From Blepharisma stoltei (taxonomy: Eukaryota > Ciliophora > Heterotrichea > Heterotrichida > Blepharismidae), in contig CAJZBQ010000059.1 in the NCBI GenBank assembly GCA_914767885.1, forward strand, positions 19,626 through 83,625: DNA of 64,000 nucleotides, written 5' to 3'. A program made the translations under genes and the position numbers. The notes under the pieces are model-generated. The model worked only from the letters and a program-made list of their open reading frames with translations. It did no database searches and had not been told where the DNA came from. Below, in pieces: positions 23,700 through 34,316 of the stretch (position 1 is its first letter; each line of letters starts with the position of its first letter).

Positions 23700-25273
23700 A
23701 TGACGTCAAGAAGCTTATTCGAAACCTTGAACTATAATCTTCTAAATGAAATTGCTGAATTTTTGAAACCACATGAAATAGTTGCAATTTTAAGCGTAAA
23801 CAAGCACTTAAATAAGTTTTGAAATAGCAATATTACTGACAAAATTTTCCCTGGTTTAGAAAGCAGTGGAAATTTAAACCCTTGGATCCGATGGAAACTG
23901 ACCAAAATAAAATACCTAGAGACTGAAAATCTTGATTTGCCTATTAAAAGCATATGGCTTCACAAAAATAACTACCCTCTCAAAATCTCATTTGACCCTC
24001 TAAAAATCATTCTTTTTCAGCACGATAATTTCATTACATGAATTCCAGAATCCGACAAAACAAAAAGCATAAAAGTTGGGAATAAAGAGGATTCTGCTTA
24101 TTTAAGTGCTTATGAAAACAATAATCTAGCAGTTTTATACACAAATAGCAAGCTGGTATTTTATTTACACCCCCTCCATGAGCAGACAAAACCACTGGAA
24201 AAATCCCTATTTTTGGAAAAAGCCCACCACTCTCCGTGAACGAACAAAAATTTTTTAATAGAAAAAATTTTGATATATAAGTGATAATTATAATGCAATC
24301 CCTATATAATTTTAAACGCCTTGCATTTTAAAAAATAAATTTGTGATCAAATAGATATTTGCTTTTCTAATTAAGATGTTTTAAATTTTGAAAAAAAAAA
24401 TATATATAAAATTTATATTTAAATATTTTCTTCGGCGCTAAGGGGGGAGTTAGATAATGGAATTATTAGAGTTGAGAATAATTTAGGAAGCTGGAATAGC
24501 CTTGCTTCGACCAAACTACTCTATTTAAAAGGTGGGAGATATTTGATTATTGCCAATAAATTTAGTGAAATTGCTTTTATAGACAGTATTACTGGGAAAA
24601 TTATAAACCAGATAATAATATATTTATATATTTTTATTTTAGCTTAAAATATTCATAATAATAGCAATTAAGAATAACAAAGCAAAAGCTAGAAAGTCCT
24701 ATTGAAAAGCTAAAGCCGCTAACTCGAGATACTCTAGTTTGTCTGTCAGGGAGGCAGCTTTGAGCAGTTTCTCCATGATTAGTTAAGCTTCTCATTAGTT
24801 TTCCTGGTGATATGCCAATTGATTTTTGGTATAATAAAGAAATTCAAAAAATAATCATCCACAGCCCATATAGTAACTATCTTTTTGATAAAGACCCTTC
24901 CGTTATATTGAAAAAGTTTAGTGGGAAAATTTTTCATGTAAACAAGCGCTTTTTCACAGTTCCTTGCGATATGTCAAGTGAAAGATTAGTTGTTGGAGAA
25001 GAAGACTCTCAAATGCACTACGAAATTCCAATGAATGGAGAGGTATTTAATATTATTGGAGATAATAATATGTTTGTAGTCCATCTGGTTCATTTTACTC
25101 CAGAATGCCAATATATTTATTTTATGTATTTTTATTTATGAGGAGAAAGGCTGCCGTTTTATGAAAAGCATTTCTACAAATGCTTTGAAATTTTAGATTT
25201 TAAATTTCCAAACTTGATTTACATGATAATTAACGATGATGGTATAAATGACGTTTGTGCAATGAGACTGTAA
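23700..25273 (+). CDS. F-box family protein 4, interrupted by a MITE and a short IES
   Basis: ATG at 23700 begins MTSRSLFETLNYNLLNEIAE, the F-box-like segment, followed by LSVNKHLNKFW. Propeller-like repeats follow (YENNNLAVLYTNSKLVFY; GGRYLIIANKFSEIAFID; SPWLVKLLISFPGD; IIGDNNMFVVHL), ending FPNLIYMIINDDGIND. Removing the TTA-flanked MITE (285 nt) and a 56-62 bp TA-bounded IES near 24615-24676 leaves about 1227 nt (409 codons) and no stop. It is the best reference copy for aligning copies 1-3. Biochemical role beyond probable SKP1 binding is unknown. Confidence 0.72.
24168..24449. mobile_element. CTCCCCCC-family MITE with TTA duplication in F-box 4
   Basis: The 282-bp element begins CACCCCCTCCATGAGCAGAC and ends GGCGCTAAGGGGGGAG, with TTA at 24165-24167 and 24450-24452. 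It shares the TATATAAGTGATAATTA interior block. Excision joins KLVFYL to DNGIIRVE in frame. The terminal hairpin of the right end has been lost. Confidence 0.72.
24615..24676. other. TA-bounded short IES in F-box 4
   Basis: The left boundary falls in ATAATAATA (TA at 24613, 24616 or 24619) and the right TA is at 24675-24676, giving 62, 59 or 56 bp, all equivalent for frame. Removal joins GKIINQI to TKQKLESPIEK, matching HKLDKAISKIK of copy 3. Confidence 0.58.
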
Positions 25274-25478
25274 TTTATTCTGTTATCTAGTTTATTTATT
25301 TATATAGATACTCAAAAACAAGATAAAAATTAATTACAGAAATAGGCTTAGAACTAAATTAAATAAGCTTAAAATAAAATTCATAAATAAATATCTGAAA
25401 ATACCAATATATCTACTTACCAAGGATGTATTCATATTAAAATCATATTTCACAATTTTATTGATTTTTCTTTGATTA

Positions 25479-26088
25479 TAAATAAATATGGTGCCTCAAC
25501 CCTGGCATCTTCTCGCGGCAGTGCAACCTCAAGCACATATTTATTATATCGGCAAGGTTTTGCCATCCCAGAAATGGACAGCAATGCTAATTAAGCAATT
25601 TTTTGGTAATGCACAGAGCCAATTTCACGATTAAGTGGTAAGAGGAGTGTTCAGAGTTGGAAAGGAAAGCCCAGCATAGTATACAGACAATATCAAGACC
25701 AATTGGGCAACTTAATAGAGTGAAATTGAGAATTACCCCTAAGGCATAGAATTTTTTCCTTTTGCCGAGAGTTAACCAGAAGTTCCAATTTTTTTAAAGT
25801 TTTGAGTGGATTAACCCAATCAGCAAGCCTCAGAAGTCCATATCCTTCCACTCAACACTGAAACCTACAAGTCAAGGAGGATAGGGAGAAACACAACTAT
25901 ACTTCAGATGGCTATGGCAGCAGGTGCTGCAGGAGAATAAGGGTGGTGTCCCGCCTTGTTTACCAGCGAACCATAATCTCATTCGAGTTCTCCTTGCGAA
26001 ATCATAAAATGGCTGAATCCTCTAGAGTATCCTTGGTAACTGCGTTGCCAATAGGCAAGCCGCAACCTGTAATAAGCTTAAGTTTAAT
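25479..26088. mobile_element. SINE-like element with 15-bp duplication (intergenic)
   Basis: A 610-bp GC-richer block sits in AT-rich spacer between F-box 4 and the WD40 gene. Flanks ATTTTTCTTTGATTA (25464-25478) and ATTTTTCTTTAATTA (26089-26103) differ at one base. It contains CCAGAAGTTC, part of the motif shared with 14688-15110 and 17040-17440. No coding frame is recognisable. Confidence 0.6.
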
Positions 26089-26163
26089 ATTTTTCTTTAA
26101 TTAAATATTTTATCACATTTTAGCCTTTTATGTTTTCCACAAAATATAATTAAATTATAGCTA

Positions 26164-27624
26164 ATGTATTGCAATAGCGAGGGATGCCAAGGCAAGCCAG
26201 CTGCATGATGTGAGTGCCAAAACCAAAAAACCCTTATTTGCCAATCCCACATAGCATCTCATCTCCAGACCCCAGCTCCCAATGGCCAGATTCACTTTAT
26301 TAAAGTAATCGAATACAAAAGCATCAATTTATCAGCATCAAAAAACCTCATTAAAACAGTCCAAACCAAAAGAGAAAAACTAATCTCTTCTAAGGAAGAA
26401 ATGATCAAAACTGCTCATGAAGAAATATTTGCTATAGAAGCAAGGCTAAAAGAATCAATAAGAAAAATCAATGATGAATTAGAAAATTTAAATGGGCTAA
26501 TTTGCGAAATAATTTCAATTTCAGAAATCCCAAATATCCCCCTAAGTCCAATCCGCGAAATATTAAGCCTGCCAGACCTCGATGCTGCTAAAAAACTTGA
26601 CGAGCTTTTATCAGCTGAAACCTCCGAATTTGCAGATGCTTCGCCCTCTCTCGTAATATCAGCCTGAAAAAGTGCTCAAAATACTATTGACTATGGCAGC
26701 TTGCATGAATGCTGCAACCCGATAAAAGTAAGCTCAAAAGGAATAAGAGCAGTTTCCTTTTCCCCATCTGGACATCTATTTGCTACTGCAGGATTAGACT
26801 CAAATTTGCGACTTTGGAACTTCAAAACTCAAACACTGGTCGCAACTTATGGAGAGCACGACCCAAAAAGGATAAATTCAATAGCATTTCACCCTACTGG
26901 GAGCTTTGTCGTATCATCCAGTGCCGACAACACCATGATCCTTTGGACTCCTTTCCATCAAAAATCTATAAAAACATTCAAAGGTCATGAAGGCTCTGTC
27001 AGATCTGTGTGTTTTTCACCAGATGGCTATTTTATAGCATCTGGAAGCAATGATAAAACAGTAAAATACTGATTTATAGCCCAAGGCTTAATTGTTCACA
27101 GCTTTAGAGGCCATTTAAAAGAAGTCACATGTGTCACATTTTCCCCTAGTGGTCGTTTTATTGCCTCAGGAAGTGCGGATTCTACGGTTAAAATATGGAA
27201 AATTGCTGAAAGGTGTATGGGCACTGAGATAAAATCAGAACCAGGCGAAATTAAAACGATTTCTTATTCTCATTCAGGTAATTTAATTGCATGGGGAGGG
27301 GAAAATAGGGCAATTTGGCTTTATTTTTTTAAAACAAAAACAAGTTCAAAACTGGCAGGACATACAGATACAGTTGAAAGTTTGGTTTTTTCACATTGCG
27401 ATAATTTTATTATTTCAGGGGCTGGAGATAAGATTATTATTGTGTGGGATTTGAGGGATAATCGACAAGTCAGAGTGCTGAGAGGACATTCAGCAGCAGT
27501 TAGGTCATTAGCGTTTTCACCATGTGGGAAATATATTATTTCAAGTAGTGAGGATGGGTGCATTAAAACTTGGGGAGTTGATGAGACCGCAGCTCTTGGG
27601 CAACGCTCAAAGACTACTATTTAA
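26164..27624 (+). CDS. B-box-like zinc finger, coiled coil and WD40 propeller protein
   Basis: One uninterrupted frame of 486 residues. The first ~40 residues hold a Cys/His cluster (CNSEGCQGKPAAWCECQ, then CQSHIASH) like a B-box zinc finger. A coiled coil spans roughly 75-130. Seven WD40 repeats follow, with clear signatures (FSPSGHLFATAG, SSSADNTMILW, FKGHEGSVRSVCFSPDG, SGSADSTVKIW, LRGHSAAVRSLAFSPCG, SSSEDGCIKTW). The design suggests a scaffold, like TRIM-type or katanin-p80-like proteins. Three TGA codons fall at Trp positions. It is one of the few genes here without an insertion. Confidence 0.83.
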
Positions 27625-27772
27625 ATAATTAAGGACAAATTTAATAATCTTATGATATATTTATAACTTTTTGTATTTAGGGTATATCTTAAAGAATTCA
27701 GCTTCGATAAAAATTACTCTTTTTTGGAATACTATATCATACTTCATACTAATTAATATTTTATTTATAAAA

Positions 27773-30700
27773 ATGCTGAATCTCAGAGCCCTTATAAGAT
27801 TTTTCTCAAGCAGAAATGGGATTTTACCTCCAGGCCTTTCCAAACAAAGATCGATAATAGAATTCGAGCTAAAAAAGGTTAGGAACCCTGAGTCTTTTAT
27901 CAGCATTTTAAAGGACACACATTGATCGCCCCACCAGCAGATCTATGGGATTCTGCTTTTTAATAAGTGATTCGACAAGCATGATATAAATACCTTTATA
28001 ATCAAAGAATATCACCATGTGATTGAGATGATTTTAAGTGACATCCAAAATCTTGACTACCAAGCCGTCATTGATTTAGCTAATTTAATATCCAATTCCA
28101 CCGGATGAAGAGAAAGATACCTAAACACAGAAAATATCGAATCCCTTAGATTTCGGATACATGAGCTAATTGAATCAAATTGCTATAACAAAACACAATT
28201 AATCAGCATTCATAAAGCATTGAAAAACTTAAAATTCAATGTGGAAAATCTCTCGCAAGAAATTGAAAAGATTTTGAAAAATCCTGCTATTCAGCTGAGT
28301 TTACAAGAAATAGCTGATATTGTGGTAGGATTGGACCTGAAATTAATGATGAGCCGCAAGCATTTATTTGGCCCAGTACTTGATCGAGTGATAGATATAA
28401 AAATTGAGAATTTTGACTCACAATCAGCTTTAACAATATTGTCATTTTTTAAAAAAATTGATTTTGGTGCAGAATTTGAGTCTATTTTGCTAAAATATGT
28501 AGGGATTTTGGAAACAAAAATGACTAATTGAAGTGAATATGAGCTGCTGGAGGCAGCAAAATGCTATAGCAAAATCAAAATAATGCCATCTGCAAAGTCA
28601 AATAGGCTTTGAAATAATATCATAGAGGTGTTATTGAAGAAAGGAAATAAGACTGATTTGAGCTTTTTAATTGAAATTCTAAAAAATAGTGAAATTGCTA
28701 AAGAGAAGCTAGTAAAGCTGGCTTTAAGCTTAGTCTTTCCTAAACTAGAAAGAAGACTTATTAGAACTGAAGATTTACTCCCAATATTAGAGAGCTCCAA
28801 AAAAACTCCATTATCTTCAGTGAATTCAGAATTCCTAAAAAAACTCTTAGAAAGCTTACCATTTTATAATGAACTTGTCCTCTTTGAAGCTATCAATCAT
28901 ATATCATTCATTAAATTTTCTAAATTAGGCTATATTTCCTCATTTTCATCAGTTCTGAACTTTGATAAAATTTTAAATTTTGACAAAAACTCCCTATCAA
29001 GATTGCCATATGACCAAAAGTTTATTATTTTAGATAAAATTTTCACCACACATCCCTCATTAAGGCCTATTCTTATGCCATGATCTGATTTTCTTATAGA
29101 AAATATTTCCCAAGAAATTTCAGATCCCCATAGATTATTTCAAATGCTTGCAAAGATTCGTAAGATCTCAACAATCCCAAATGAAACTTATATCTCCTCA
29201 CTCCTCCCTCCGTTAGTGAACAAAACCATTGGAAAAATCCCTATTTTTTCACTCCCCCCCCCCCCCCTCCGTGAGCGAAGAACAAAACCATTAGAAAAAT
29301 CGCCATTTTTTGACCAAAAACCCACCCTCCGTGAGTGAACAAAAATTTTTTTAATAGAAAAAATTTTAATGGAAAAAAATTTGGATATATAAGTGATAAT
29401 TAGTATAATGAAATCTAGAGCTAATTCTGTTTAATTTTAAACAAATTGCGTTTTAAAACATAAATTTTGCAAATTAAATTAATATTTGCTTCCCAATTTT
29501 TGCAAATTAGGATTTTTTTAAATTTCGAAAAAAAAATTTTTTTATAAAATTTATATATAAATTTTTTTAAAAAAAAAAAAATTAACCCCCCTCCGTGAGC
29601 GAACAAAATTTTTTTGTTCGCTCACGGAGGGGGGGGGGGGAGTCAGTAAAAACAAAAATTTTTTAATATGAAAGTTTTTTATAGAAAATAGCTTGATATT
29701 TATTATAAAGAAATCTCTATATTCTGAACAGCTTAAATTTTAAAAATTAAATTAATATTTTTTTTAAAATCGAGATCCTTTTAAATTTATATATAATTTT
29801 TTAAAAAAAATTAATACCCTCAGTGAGAGAACAATTTTTTTTGGCTCGCTCACGGAGGGAGGAATCAGCAACTTTTAAAGAGCTAAAACCAATCCAGGAA
29901 AAAGTTTATAAGTTTTTGGACTTTAAACTGGCTGAAAAGAAATTTTATAAAGGGGTCTTGCTGTTCTCTTCAATATTTTATGAAAGCGATCCGAGTGCGT
30001 GGGTATATTTTATTGAGAAAAACAAGCTAATGATAAATGACCAAGATGAAATCCATCAAACAGTAAAATTCACAAATGCGCCTTTTGAAAAAATCAATTT
30101 GCTTCTTGAAAAGTATGATATTTACACGCCTAATATCATAAGGTCAGCGGTGCTAAGACTTCAGGGTTCCACTGATAAAGAGTTTTCTGATTTTTTGACC
30201 CACATTAACAATATTCATGCAGATAATTTTACGATTCAGCCAACTTCTTTTATTGATTGGCACTTGTTTTGGAAAATTTGCAGAGAAAATAAAACAAGTT
30301 TGATTTCAGACTTGCTTGACAAAATTAGCATGAAAATGATGAACTTGCCTTATTCTAACCCGTTCATTAATGAATAAACCACAAAAAATGAACTTTTTTA
30401 AAAAAATGACTCAGAAAAGGATTTATTATAATTTTTTTTTAAAAGGGTAAGCAAAATATTGATACTGCCATTTCAATAGCTAATATACTAACTCCCCCCC
30501 CCCCCTCCGTGAGCGAACAAAAAAATTTTGTTCGCTCACGGAGGGGGGTTAATTTTTTTTTTTAAAAAAATTTATATATAAATTTTATAAAAAATATTTT
30601 TTTCGAAATTTAAAAAAATCCTAATTTGCAAAAATTGGGAAGCAAATATTAATTTAATTTGCAAAATTTATGTTTTTAAAACGCAATTTGTGTTTAAAAT

Positions 30701-32421
30701 TAAACAGAATTAGCTCTAGATTTCATTATACTAATTATCACTTATATATCAAAAATTTTTTTTCCATTAAAATTTTTTCTATTAAAAAAATTTTTGTTCA
30801 CTCACGGAGGGTGGGTTTTTGGTCAAAAAATGGCGATTTTTCTAATGGTTTTGTTCGCTCACGGAGGGGGGGGGGGGGAGTAAGCAATGCAGGAAAACTT
30901 ACAAAAGAATATGCCAACAAGCTTATTAAAGAGCTAGATCCTAAGCTTGCTCTTAAAAAAGAGCTTATAATTCCAATAATTCTTGAATCTTCAAATGAAG
31001 AGCTTAAAGTGCTTTTATTTGAAGAAATACTCAACTCTAAAATAAACTCCAGTCAATTTATCAATATCATTGAGTTTATTCTGCAGAGGCCAAGGCAAGA
31101 AAATATTGAAAACATTGTTACCCAAAATATTTGAAATATCATAAAAAACTATAGCGTAGATGATATCATATTAATTTTAAGCAGCCGCGAGCTATTTGAA
31201 AATTACAAAACAGAGCACTCAGGCTTAGTACACTTGATGCTGACTCCCCCATCTCCGTGAGCGAACAAAAAAATTTTGTTCTCTTATGGATAGGGGTTAA
31301 TTTTTGTTAAAAAAATTATATATAAATTCAACAAAAAAAAATTAAATAAATTTCAATTTAATTTGCAAAATTTATGTTTTAAATACAAGCTGTTTTAAAA
31401 AAATTAAACAAAATTAGTTATAATAATTTTTCACTTATATATCAAAATATTTTTTCATTAAAAAAACTTTTGTTCGCTTATGGGAATGAGTTTTTCCCAA
31501 AAAAAGGATTTTTAATTATTTTTATTCTCTCACGGGGGATTGAGCAAATGCTCAGAGGTAATGAAACATAAGCCAATTTACTTGCATCATATTTCAAATA
31601 TATTTAGTATTTTACCATATGACTGACAGAATATCATTTCCCCAAATTCAATCATTAAAAAATTGTTACAGTCAAATGAAAGCTTGAAAATTGGATCATG
31701 AAACCAAAAGTTCATACAGAAAATGACTAACTCAGGATACAAAGATGATCTAATTAGTCAAATTCTGTTCAACAGTAAGAATACACAAGACCAACAATTT
31801 TTCCCAGATTGCCTATCATATATAGCTGATTTTAGACTAGAAGAAGACCCACTTGCAGTTGTGACACATTCCAGGATCATGGCAGCCACCGAAAAGGACC
31901 AAATTGTGTTTGACAGCAATTTAGCGACTGTGAAGTATTGCTATGGACTTATCCGATGTGGAGGGAAAGAAGCTGAGATTAAGAGACACTTAACAAATGC
32001 CAAACAATATGAGGAAGAAAATTTGACGTTCAAGCACGTTTTAATTGATAATCATTTGGCCTTAAATCATCCAGATTGGGGTTTACATCAGGAATATCCG
32101 AATTTTGGATTCAATTATTTGAGCTACTTTGGGATTGAACCAGAATTAATGAATCGATATAAAATGATATTCCAAAGCCAAGGGGTAAGGGTCGGTGAAT
32201 TCGTAAATAATGTCTGGGTGCCTCTATTTATACCTCTAAGACAAATTGCTTTGTGGCCGATCTCAAATTTCATATTTTTTTACCAAACGAAAGATTTGAA
32301 AGGGGAATTTCACATGTATAAAACTCAATTGAGTCAAGTTTGCAAGAAAGTGGTCTTTTTGCCAAAAAATGTGGGTAAGGACTTCAAAATCCATGAATTT
32401 CTTGAAAAACCATCTATATAG
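27773..32421 (+). CDS. Probable mitochondrial helical-repeat protein, interrupted by four insertions
   Basis: The ATG at 27773 opens MLNLRALIRFFSSRNG, a classic amphipathic, Arg-rich mitochondrial presequence. The rest is almost wholly alpha-helical with repeated Leu/Ile patterns and no catalytic motif, like the octotricopeptide/FASTK-type organellar RNA-binding proteins; this is a low-confidence family guess. Removing 667 (nested MITE pair), 80 (TA-bounded IES), 392 (MITE) and 300 nt (MITE) from 4649 leaves 3210 nt, exactly 1070 codons with no stop. Junctions read ISS/ATFKE, PFI/KQNIDT, ANIL/SNAGK and LML/SKCSE. TGA is Trp at several sites. The density of insertions in one intact frame is the strongest single case for DNA elimination here. 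Confidence 0.72.
29201..29864. mobile_element. Outer CTCCC-family MITE carrying a nested copy, TCA duplication
   Basis: TCA at 29198-29200 and 29865-29867; the empty site is CTCAG. The left end is CTCCTCCCTCCGTTAGTGAAC and the right end TCGCTCACGGAGGGAGGAA. The outer element is split by a second copy at 29252-29642, itself flanked by TCA (29249-29251, 29643-29645). Excising the whole block restores the host frame. Confidence 0.82.
29252..29642. mobile_element. Nested CTCCCCCC-family MITE (391 bp)
   Basis: A near-complete family member: a long C run, CTCCGTGAGCGAA, a second internal CCTCCGTGAGTGAAC copy, the TATATAAGTGATAATTAG block, an AT-rich interior, and a terminal hairpin GAGCGAACAAAA...TTTTGTTCGCTC followed by a G run. 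TCA flanks both sides. Younger than the outer element, since it interrupts it. Confidence 0.82.
30370..30449. other. TA-bounded short IES (80 bp)
   Basis: TA in the same codon phase at 30368-30369 and 30448-30449. The segment carries several in-frame stops. Removing it joins SNPFI to KQNIDTAISI, and the whole gene length becomes a multiple of three only if these 80 bp are taken out. Confidence 0.6.
30492..30880. mobile_element. CTCCCCCC-family MITE (389 bp), TAA duplication
   Basis: Reverse orientation relative to 29252-29642. TAA at 30489-30491 and 30881-30883; the empty site is CTAAG. The terminal hairpin and AT-rich interior are almost the reverse complement of the nested element. Excision joins IANIL to SNAGKL. 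Confidence 0.85.
31244..31540. mobile_element. CTCCCCC-family MITE (297 bp), TGA duplication
   Basis: TGA at 31241-31243 and 31541-31543; the empty site is CTGAG. Reverse orientation, more diverged and shortened inside. Excision joins GLVHLML to SKCSEVM in frame. Confidence 0.8.
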
Positions 32422-32638
32422 GTTAAAATAGCATAGATAAATTTACTATATTTATTTCATCAATTTCTAATTTTAAGTATTAATTATTTAAAAGCTATTA
32501 ATTTTATATGAAAATTTAATTCACAAGCAGCTCCAGTTCTTTAATAATAGCTATTAAGCCTTTGTAAGAGAAATATCAGCCTTATAAGAACGAACTTTTA
32601 ATTGAATATGAAGCCATCTAATATACAATAATTATAGA

Positions 32639-33988
32639 ATGGTCGATCAAAAAGATGCCTATTTCAGTAGCTTCACAATGATTAAAGACATTTCAAGGAA
32701 AAGCACAAAAACCATTATTTGAATTGTACAATTTAAGCATTACCAGGAAAATTTAGGCTTCCCTAGAACTGCAGTGATGAAGAGATACAATGAGGCATCA
32801 AATAGACGTATTGAAAAAGAAGCCTTAATCCTAGAATACGTCGGGAGGCTACACAATAATATTGTAAAAATTTACCATCACATGATAATTGGAGGCAAAT
32901 TTACAATTTTCATGGAAACCTGCAGCAAAGACAGCATTGCCTACATGATATTACAAAATAATGGAAGAGAAGTCTGAAATAAAAGCCAACTTATAAAGAA
33001 TTTTATCACGGTTTCAGAAGTTTTAGCTTACCTTCATCTAATCAATATTGTCCATAGAGACATCAAGCCTGACAACATATTTGTGTGCGAAGATGATGAA
33101 TGGAAGATCGGCGATTTTGGAGGAGCAAAAAAACTTATTAAATGCAATGAGCCTAATACAGTTGCAGGGACAGAACTTTATATGTCCCCATTTTTAATAG
33201 AAAAGTACAACCTCAAAATCCCTAAGAGCGATGATATTGATCCAAAGAAAGAAGATGTGTACTCACTGGGCAAAACTTTTTATGAAATCGCCAGTATGAG
33301 CCTATATGAGAAATTTCCACAAAATGAGACACAAAGCAAAAAACAAGTACGTCGTGGCATGTTAGGGCACAGTAAAGAGCTGATAAGCATTGTTTTAAGC
33401 ATGCTAGCACACAATCCTATTAAAAGGCCTTCTATGAAAGAAGTTTGAGAAAGACTGAGAGAGCTCCAGGAAGCTTTTGCAAAATTAGAATACTCAGAAA
33501 TCCAGGATGCAATGCCAGTTGAAGAAGAAAAAAGCTCAGCTCGAGAAGCTAACATGATTATAAATGTTAATTCAATCCTTCAAAGTACAATAGAAGGAAG
33601 AAGGCCAGCAATGAGAATTTCTGACTATTATGCCTCATCTTCGTCAGCCCATGAAACAGAAACTGTTCATGATTTTTCTGGCAACTTTACTTTGGAAGAA
33701 TTCAATGATTATTTTTCTAATGGGATGGATGTAGAGGAGAACTCTGGTCAGGCTGAAAGATTAAATGGAGAAACCTTGGTTTTGAATGGGCTAGAAAATC
33801 TAGGAATCAGTCAAAGCTATTTGCATAATGGAAAAGTAAGATGCAGCTGTGGGCTTGAGGTTGAGTGGGAGGAATTTGAATCATATTTTACGACATGTTT
33901 GTCTTTTGAGCAAAATGCTACAGATATTTGCTGCAACCATTGTGGAAATAGATACCCTCAAGAACTGATTCAGAAAATTACACAATAA
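32639..33988 (+). CDS. Serine/threonine protein kinase with C-terminal Cys-rich module (K1)
   Basis: A 449-residue uninterrupted frame. The kinase domain spans about 10-275: AVMKRY (ATP lysine), HRDIKPDNIF catalytic loop, KIGDFGGAKK metal-binding loop, GTELYMSPFL activation/APE-equivalent segment, and KKEDVYSLGKTFYEIA. The loop residues look catalytically competent. A linker follows, then a Cys-rich end (CSCGLEVEWEEF; CCNHCGNRYP) that could bind zinc. Two TGA codons encode Trp. The best family guess is NEK/ULK-like; I am not certain. It has a tandem paralogue downstream. Confidence 0.8.
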
Positions 33989-34316
33989 TAATTGTAAATG
34001 CAAAAATTAATAGGTATAATTTTAGACTTGCTAAACAATTTCTAATTAATAAAAGTTATATAACTTTTCCATACTTTAATGCTTATTGGTGCAAATAGAT
34101 TTAGATAAAATGTATGCCTAAGCCCTTATGCATAAAATATAAAAAATGAGTAGGAAAGCTTTTGAAATTCCTAAATCATAATTAAGAGAAGAAAATTATT
34201 TTCAATTTTCCTAAATTTCAAATAATCATGATTAAACTTTAATTTTAATTTGAAAAATCTTTTTGTTAATCTTATTAATAAAAATAATTGTAAATTCTAT
34301 ATTAATTTTTATAGAA
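33989..34316. other. AT-rich spacer between the two kinases
   Basis: 328 bp with no supported gene, repeat or regulatory element. Confidence 0.4.

Noticed and set aside
30670-31034. Poly-C/poly-G tracts as sequencing adapters or vector
   Set aside because: They recur as MITE ends with different lengths and different TNA flanks.
30670-31134. A separate gene starting inside the MITE
   Set aside because: Its first ~70 codons lie in the AT-rich MITE and its terminal hairpin. Only the part after 30880 is coding, as an exon-like piece of the 27773-32421 gene.
29201-31540. Reading the MITEs as spliceosomal introns
   Set aside because: No GT...AG ends at the boundaries. They have target duplications and inverted ends, and introns in this lineage are 15-16 nt.
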